DNA of 64,000 bases. Source: Lachnospiraceae bacterium (GTDB taxonomy: Bacteria > Bacillota > Clostridia > Lachnospirales > Lachnospiraceae). The stretch covers positions 1 through 64,000 of the forward strand of contig JAFQZU010000014.1 in assembly GCA_017405805.1 (NCBI GenBank), read 5' to 3'. Of the stretch, positions 60,891 to 64,000 are shown in pieces; the first letter of the stretch is position 1; every line of letters starts with the position of its first letter. The translations under genes were made by a program, and so were the position numbers. Under the pieces are notes generated by a model. The model searched no databases. It saw only the letters and a program-made list of their open reading frames with translations, and was not told where the DNA came from.

Positions 60891-62258
60891 TTAATCCTCC
60901 GTCCCTTCTTCGCCCCACGAAAGGAACGTTTTTCTGATTCCCACGCAGATGGTCATGCCGTCGCACGCCGTCTTGCCCAGGAGAAACCTGTGTGCGCCCG
61001 CAGCCGCCGCCGCTCTCTCGCACACATTATCCACGCCTACGGCGTTTTGCACGCGTTCTGACGCCGCGTAGACATGGCCTTCCGGCGCCGGCGTCACCTG
61101 CAGGGTCTCCGCGCTGAAGGTCTCAAAAGGCACCCCCAGTTCCCGCGCCAGGGCGCACAGGCCGGGCTCGTCTTTTTTGACGTCAATGGAGGCCAGCGCG
61201 CAGACCGCCTCCCGCCGGATCCCCAGCTGCGAGAGCGTACGGTCCGCAAGATCCAGAAGGGCCGCAGGTTCCTTCCCTTTGCGGCAGCCCATGCCCAGAA
61301 CGATGCAGGAAGGGATCAGCTGCAGCGGGGCCGGCTCCTCTCCCGTGTATACGGCGGGCGACAGAAGGATCTCATTCCCGCCGCCGGGCGCTTGTACAGC
61401 CCGCAGCTCTGCCGGCATAGTCCCGGCAAAAACCAGGTCCCCGGCAAAGGCAGCCGGTATGACCAATCTGCCGGTCTTTTCCCGCAAAAGCGCGGCGGTA
61501 AAGCCGGCGGCTCTCTTCAGATCGTCGATGATGAGGCTGTTTCTCTTTGCAAAGACGTCCACGGCGAAGACCCCGTTCACATCCGTCGCCGTCGTCAGGA
61601 CCGCCTGTCCGCCCGTGATCTTGGCGATGCGCGCCGCCCACAGGTTGGCGCCTCCCAGGTGACCGGACAGGAGCGGGACCACATACCGCCCCCTCTCGTC
61701 GCAGACAAGGACGGCGGGATCCGTGTCCTTTCCCTGCAGATGGGGTGCGACGGCCCGCACGGCGATTCCGGCCGCCCCGATGAACAGGAGCACGTCCCCG
61801 GTCCGGAAATGGGCCTTTGTCCAGCTTCGGACGCGGCCCTTTCCGTGCGCCGCGCTGACGGGCGTGTTCCCTTCCTCCAGTCCGCCGCGGATCGCTCCGG
61901 CCAGTGCCTCTCCCCCGTCCGTGAAATACAGGATGTGCACGGCCGGCCCCTCTGCCTTGCGAGGCTCCCCGTCACCAGCGGCCCTCTCTGCCTTCCTTCG
62001 GCGGTTGGCGTCCCTGAGCTTCTCCATGATCCACGCGTAATTCTCGCGCCGGTGCGGCACAAGGCACCCCGTGCAGTCCTTGACCCCCGAGGCCGTGAAC
62101 CGGTAATTTCCGCCGCAGTCCTCCCCGAGGCCGTAGAGCGGGCAGTAGCAGAACAGGCAGTTGAAGTTTTCCGTATCCTGTGTCGCGTGGCAGGGAAAAT
62201 ACTGACAGCCGCTGTTCCTGAAAAAAGTGCTGTCCCCGGATCCGCTGTTTCGATCCAT
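60891..62258 (-). CDS. cbiG: CbiG with N-terminal cysteine-rich domain
   Basis: A 455-residue fusion. Residues 10-75 are a cysteine-rich small domain (C18, C23, C34, C37, C39, C48, C62, C65; NCLFCYCPLYGLG), probably metal binding. Residues about 107-455 are CbiG, cobalt-precorrin-5A hydrolase, with the N-terminal GAAGIAVRAVAPHLQGKDTD and GHLGGAN segments and the C-terminal CRKGKEP core. CbiG opens the ring lactone and releases acetaldehyde in the anaerobic pathway. ATG at 62258 follows AAAGGAG. The longer frame upstream overlaps cobS and is not used. Confidence 0.88.
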   Translation of the reverse strand: MDRNSGSGDSTFFRNSGCQYFPCHATQDTENFNCLFCYCPLYGLGEDCGGNYRFTASGVKDCTGCLVPHRRENYAWIMEKLRDANRRRKAERAAGDGEPRKAEGPAVHILYFTDGGEALAGAIRGGLEEGNTPVSAAHGKGRVRSWTKAHFRTGDVLLFIGAAGIAVRAVAPHLQGKDTDPAVLVCDERGRYVVPLLSGHLGGANLWAARIAKITGGQAVLTTATDVNGVFAVDVFAKRNSLIIDDLKRAAGFTAALLREKTGRLVIPAAFAGDLVFAGTMPAELRAVQAPGGGNEILLSPAVYTGEEPAPLQLIPSCIVLGMGCRKGKEPAALLDLADRTLSQLGIRREAVCALASIDVKKDEPGLCALARELGVPFETFSAETLQVTPAPEGHVYAASERVQNAVGVDNVCERAAAAAGAHRFLLGKTACDGMTICVGIRKTFLSWGEEGTED

Positions 62259-62281
62259 TTTGCGCTCCTTTCCGCCCGTCC

Positions 62282-63022
62282 TCAGAGCAGTACGGCGACG
62301 GCCGCCGTCACCAGCTCGCAGACCTGCAGGAACCACCCGGCGAGATCGCCGGTCACCCCGCCGAACATATGCAGTGCCATGTGCCGGTAATAAAGAATGA
62401 CAAGGACAGCCGCTGCCGGAACCGCCAGCATCTTCAGGCCGCCTGCCGCTACGATGCATACGGCCGCCGCCGCGCTGACGATCCCCATACAGAGGGCCGC
62501 CCCGCCGGGCACGGGATCCGTCTCCTGCCGCAGCATCCCGTCTCCCCGGGCTTTTGGCAGTGTGAGCGCCGTGAGTGCGCTGAGCCCGCGCGAGAGGACG
62601 AAGGTCAGGCACAGGGGCAGGATGGTCTCCTCAGCCGCCCCCGACCATACGCCCAGCGAGAGTGTGCAGTAGACCAGTCCGCCGATCACGGCAAAAGCGC
62701 CCGCGTGCGGGTCCTTCAGAATCCGCAGTCTCTCCTCCTTTCCCTTCCAGGAGTGCACGGCGTCACAGGTATCCAGAAAGCCGTCCATGTGGATCCCCCC
62801 GGACAGAAGGAGGGGAAGCGCCGACAGGACCGCGCCGGACAGGAGCACGCCCGTGCCCCTTCTGTACAGCACAAAGAAAGCGGCCAGCTGGACCGCACCG
62901 ATCAGGCCCCCCACAAGCGGCAGGAAGCAGATGCAGTATTTCATGGTCTTTTCCGTCCAGGGCCTTTGCGGCACCGGAAGGACCGAGTACATCCCGAAGG
63001 CTGCCAAAATGGAATCAAGCAT
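62282..63022 (-). CDS. cobS: Adenosylcobinamide-GDP ribazoletransferase
   Basis: A 246-residue polytopic membrane enzyme that joins adenosylcobinamide-GDP with alpha-ribazole in the last step of cobalamin assembly. The conserved GGIHMDGFLDTCDAV with catalytic acidic residues is at about 74-88, and several helices follow. ATG at 63022 was preferred because AGGAGGTG lies upstream; a longer frame would begin in the cbiB stop region. Situated between cbiB and cbiG. Confidence 0.92.
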   Translation of the reverse strand: MLDSILAAFGMYSVLPVPQRPWTEKTMKYCICFLPLVGGLIGAVQLAAFFVLYRRGTGVLLSGAVLSALPLLLSGGIHMDGFLDTCDAVHSWKGKEERLRILKDPHAGAFAVIGGLVYCTLSLGVWSGAAEETILPLCLTFVLSRGLSALTALTLPKARGDGMLRQETDPVPGGAALCMGIVSAAAAVCIVAAGGLKMLAVPAAAVLVILYYRHMALHMFGGVTGDLAGWFLQVCELVTAAVAVLL

Positions 63023-63044
63023 ATGTATATCACACCTCCTCGCG

Positions 63045-64000
63045 CTATAGCAAGGCACACAAAATAAGCACCAGGATCCCCGCCGCTGCCGTCACCGCCC
63101 CGGTCCGCTCCATCAGTCTGACCGCCAGCGTAATATCCTCCGGCCGCACCGGGCGATCGTCCTCCCCGATCGTCTGCTTTTTATGAAGCACGCCAAAATA
63201 CCATGTATCCCCCAGGAGCTGCAGATGCAGCGCCCCCGCGCACACACTCTCCGTCTGGGCCGAATTGGGGCTCGGGCTCTTGTCCCGGTCCCGCCGCCAG
63301 ATGCGGAGCGCCTCCTTTGCGTCCGGCAGGACAAAGGTCCTGCCGCCGTGGCTGCAGGATCCGTGCGGCGGCAGCAGGCAGGCGAAGATCATGAAAAGCG
63401 CCGTCAGCCTGGAGGGCAGAAAATTCATGAGGTCATCCAGCCTGGCCGCTGCAGTCCCGAAGAACCGGTAGCGGTCATTCACATAACCGAGCATGGAATC
63501 CATGGTGTTGGCCGCCTTGTAGAAAACGCCGCCGGCGCCCCCGAAAAGGATCATCCAAAAGAGCGGGGCCGTCACCCCGTCCGATGTGTTTTCCGCCACT
63601 GTCTCCACGGCCGCCCTTGCAATGCCGGCCGCGTCCAGGCGGTCCGTGTCCCGCCCGACGATCATGGAGACGGCTTTTCTGGCCCCCTCGACATCCCCTT
63701 TCAGGAGCGGATCGCGCACGGCGTACCCCGCCTCCCCGAGACTTCGCATGGCCAGAAGGCGCCCGCACAGAATGCTCTCCGCGAGGATGCCGGCAGGGAC
63801 GCACAGACGGTAGAAAAGGGCGAGAAGCAAGAGACTCGCGCCCACACTGACGAGCAGGACAAAGAGCACTGTCAAAAAGCCCGCCGCGCGCTCTCTGGCT
63901 TTTGCCGTATGCGGCGTCCCCCTCCACGGCACGCCGCAGACAGACCGGAAGAGACCCTCGCAGGCGGTGATCAGGCGCCCGATCCCCTGCACCGGATGCC
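63045..64000 (-). CDS. cbiB: Adenosylcobinamide-phosphate synthase (partial)
   Basis: The 5' end lies beyond the right edge; the visible 317 residues begin with HPVQGIGRLI, which in this family follows about 20-30 missing N-terminal residues. The membrane enzyme CbiB attaches aminopropanol phosphate to cobyric acid. Markers are DTDRLD, ENTSDGVTAPLFW and YKAANTMDSMLGY. First visible gene of the cobalamin operon; any cobalamin riboswitch would be outside the window. Confidence 0.9.
   Translation of the reverse strand, partial: HPVQGIGRLITACEGLFRSVCGVPWRGTPHTAKARERAAGFLTVLFVLLVSVGASLLLLALFYRLCVPAGILAESILCGRLLAMRSLGEAGYAVRDPLLKGDVEGARKAVSMIVGRDTDRLDAAGIARAAVETVAENTSDGVTAPLFWMILFGGAGGVFYKAANTMDSMLGYVNDRYRFFGTAAARLDDLMNFLPSRLTALFMIFACLLPPHGSCSHGGRTFVLPDAKEALRIWRRDRDKSPSPNSAQTESVCAGALHLQLLGDTWYFGVLHKKQTIGEDDRPVRPEDITLAVRLMERTGAVTAAAGILVLILCALL

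Noticed and set aside
62259..62612. Longer start for cbiG
   Set aside because: The extension overlaps cobS in another frame and has shadow-frame composition; AAAGGAG supports the ATG at 62258.
1..64000. tRNA or rRNA genes
   Set aside because: No cloverleaf with a TTCGANNC loop in context or rRNA-like stretch was noticed by eye; a dedicated scan was not possible.

Overview
The window is GC-rich chromosomal DNA from a Gram-positive anaerobe, most likely a member of the Clostridia close to Lachnospiraceae. This is inferred from the many lipoproteins with Gram-positive style lipoboxes, a YtrA-type GntR/ABC operon, a MoxR/VWA pair, a choline-binding-repeat amidase, a cellobiose-phosphorylase locus and an anaerobic cobalamin operon, with no outer-membrane genes. 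No rRNA, tRNA or CRISPR array was seen. Most genes lie on the minus strand in short operons.

Layout. 1-3963: glucitol/sorbitol PTS operon (SorC regulator, GutM, SrlA, SrlE, SrlB, then a partial oxidoreductase). 4181-9422: a small membrane protein, an AlaX editing protein, and secA-prfB. 9547-13175: an OhrR-like MarR regulator and, on the other strand, a Tyr/Asp-rich lipoprotein followed by a two-component system. 13293-15620: a secreted amidase with choline-binding repeats. 15730-16554: a composite of repeats. 16539-25444: HAD phosphatase, MoxR/VWA pair, MaoC-like protein, esterase, GntR-ABC operon and a DUF3089 lipoprotein. 25495-31149: hypA, a large Fe-S flavoprotein, HAD, thiE and a lipid kinase. 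31260-43005: a sugar-uptake region with three related solute-binding lipoproteins, two ABC permeases, a LacI regulator and a GH94 phosphorylase, interrupted by a second repeat composite. 43428-51829: phosphatase, MATE, queF, argC, a rhodanese/thioesterase/AKR/mazG operon and an AraC/solute-binding-protein pair. 52041-56375: a NifX-FKBP fusion, coaX, a protein kinase and an iron alcohol dehydrogenase. 56472-64000: cobalamin genes (cbiB, cobS, cbiG, cbiA/cobB, a cobU-cobU-cobC fusion) followed by a MATE exporter.

The most interesting signal is non-coding. Three dispersed elements of about 220-280 bp (35160-35391 +, 43013-43288 +, 54949-55183 -) have long terminal inverted repeats of unrelated sequence. 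They share an internal architecture with compensatory base changes and short conserved loop motifs, as expected for a structured RNA. One copy sits inside another repeat, which suggests mobility. A second family of roughly 100-bp GCCGTATA palindromes (at least six copies, internal stems also covarying) flanks two copies of a 300-400 bp non-coding unit, giving two composite elements of about 0.8-1.05 kb. One of these supplies the last codons and stop of a HAD phosphatase gene.

All calls come from reading the sequence and translations. No database or folding program was run.
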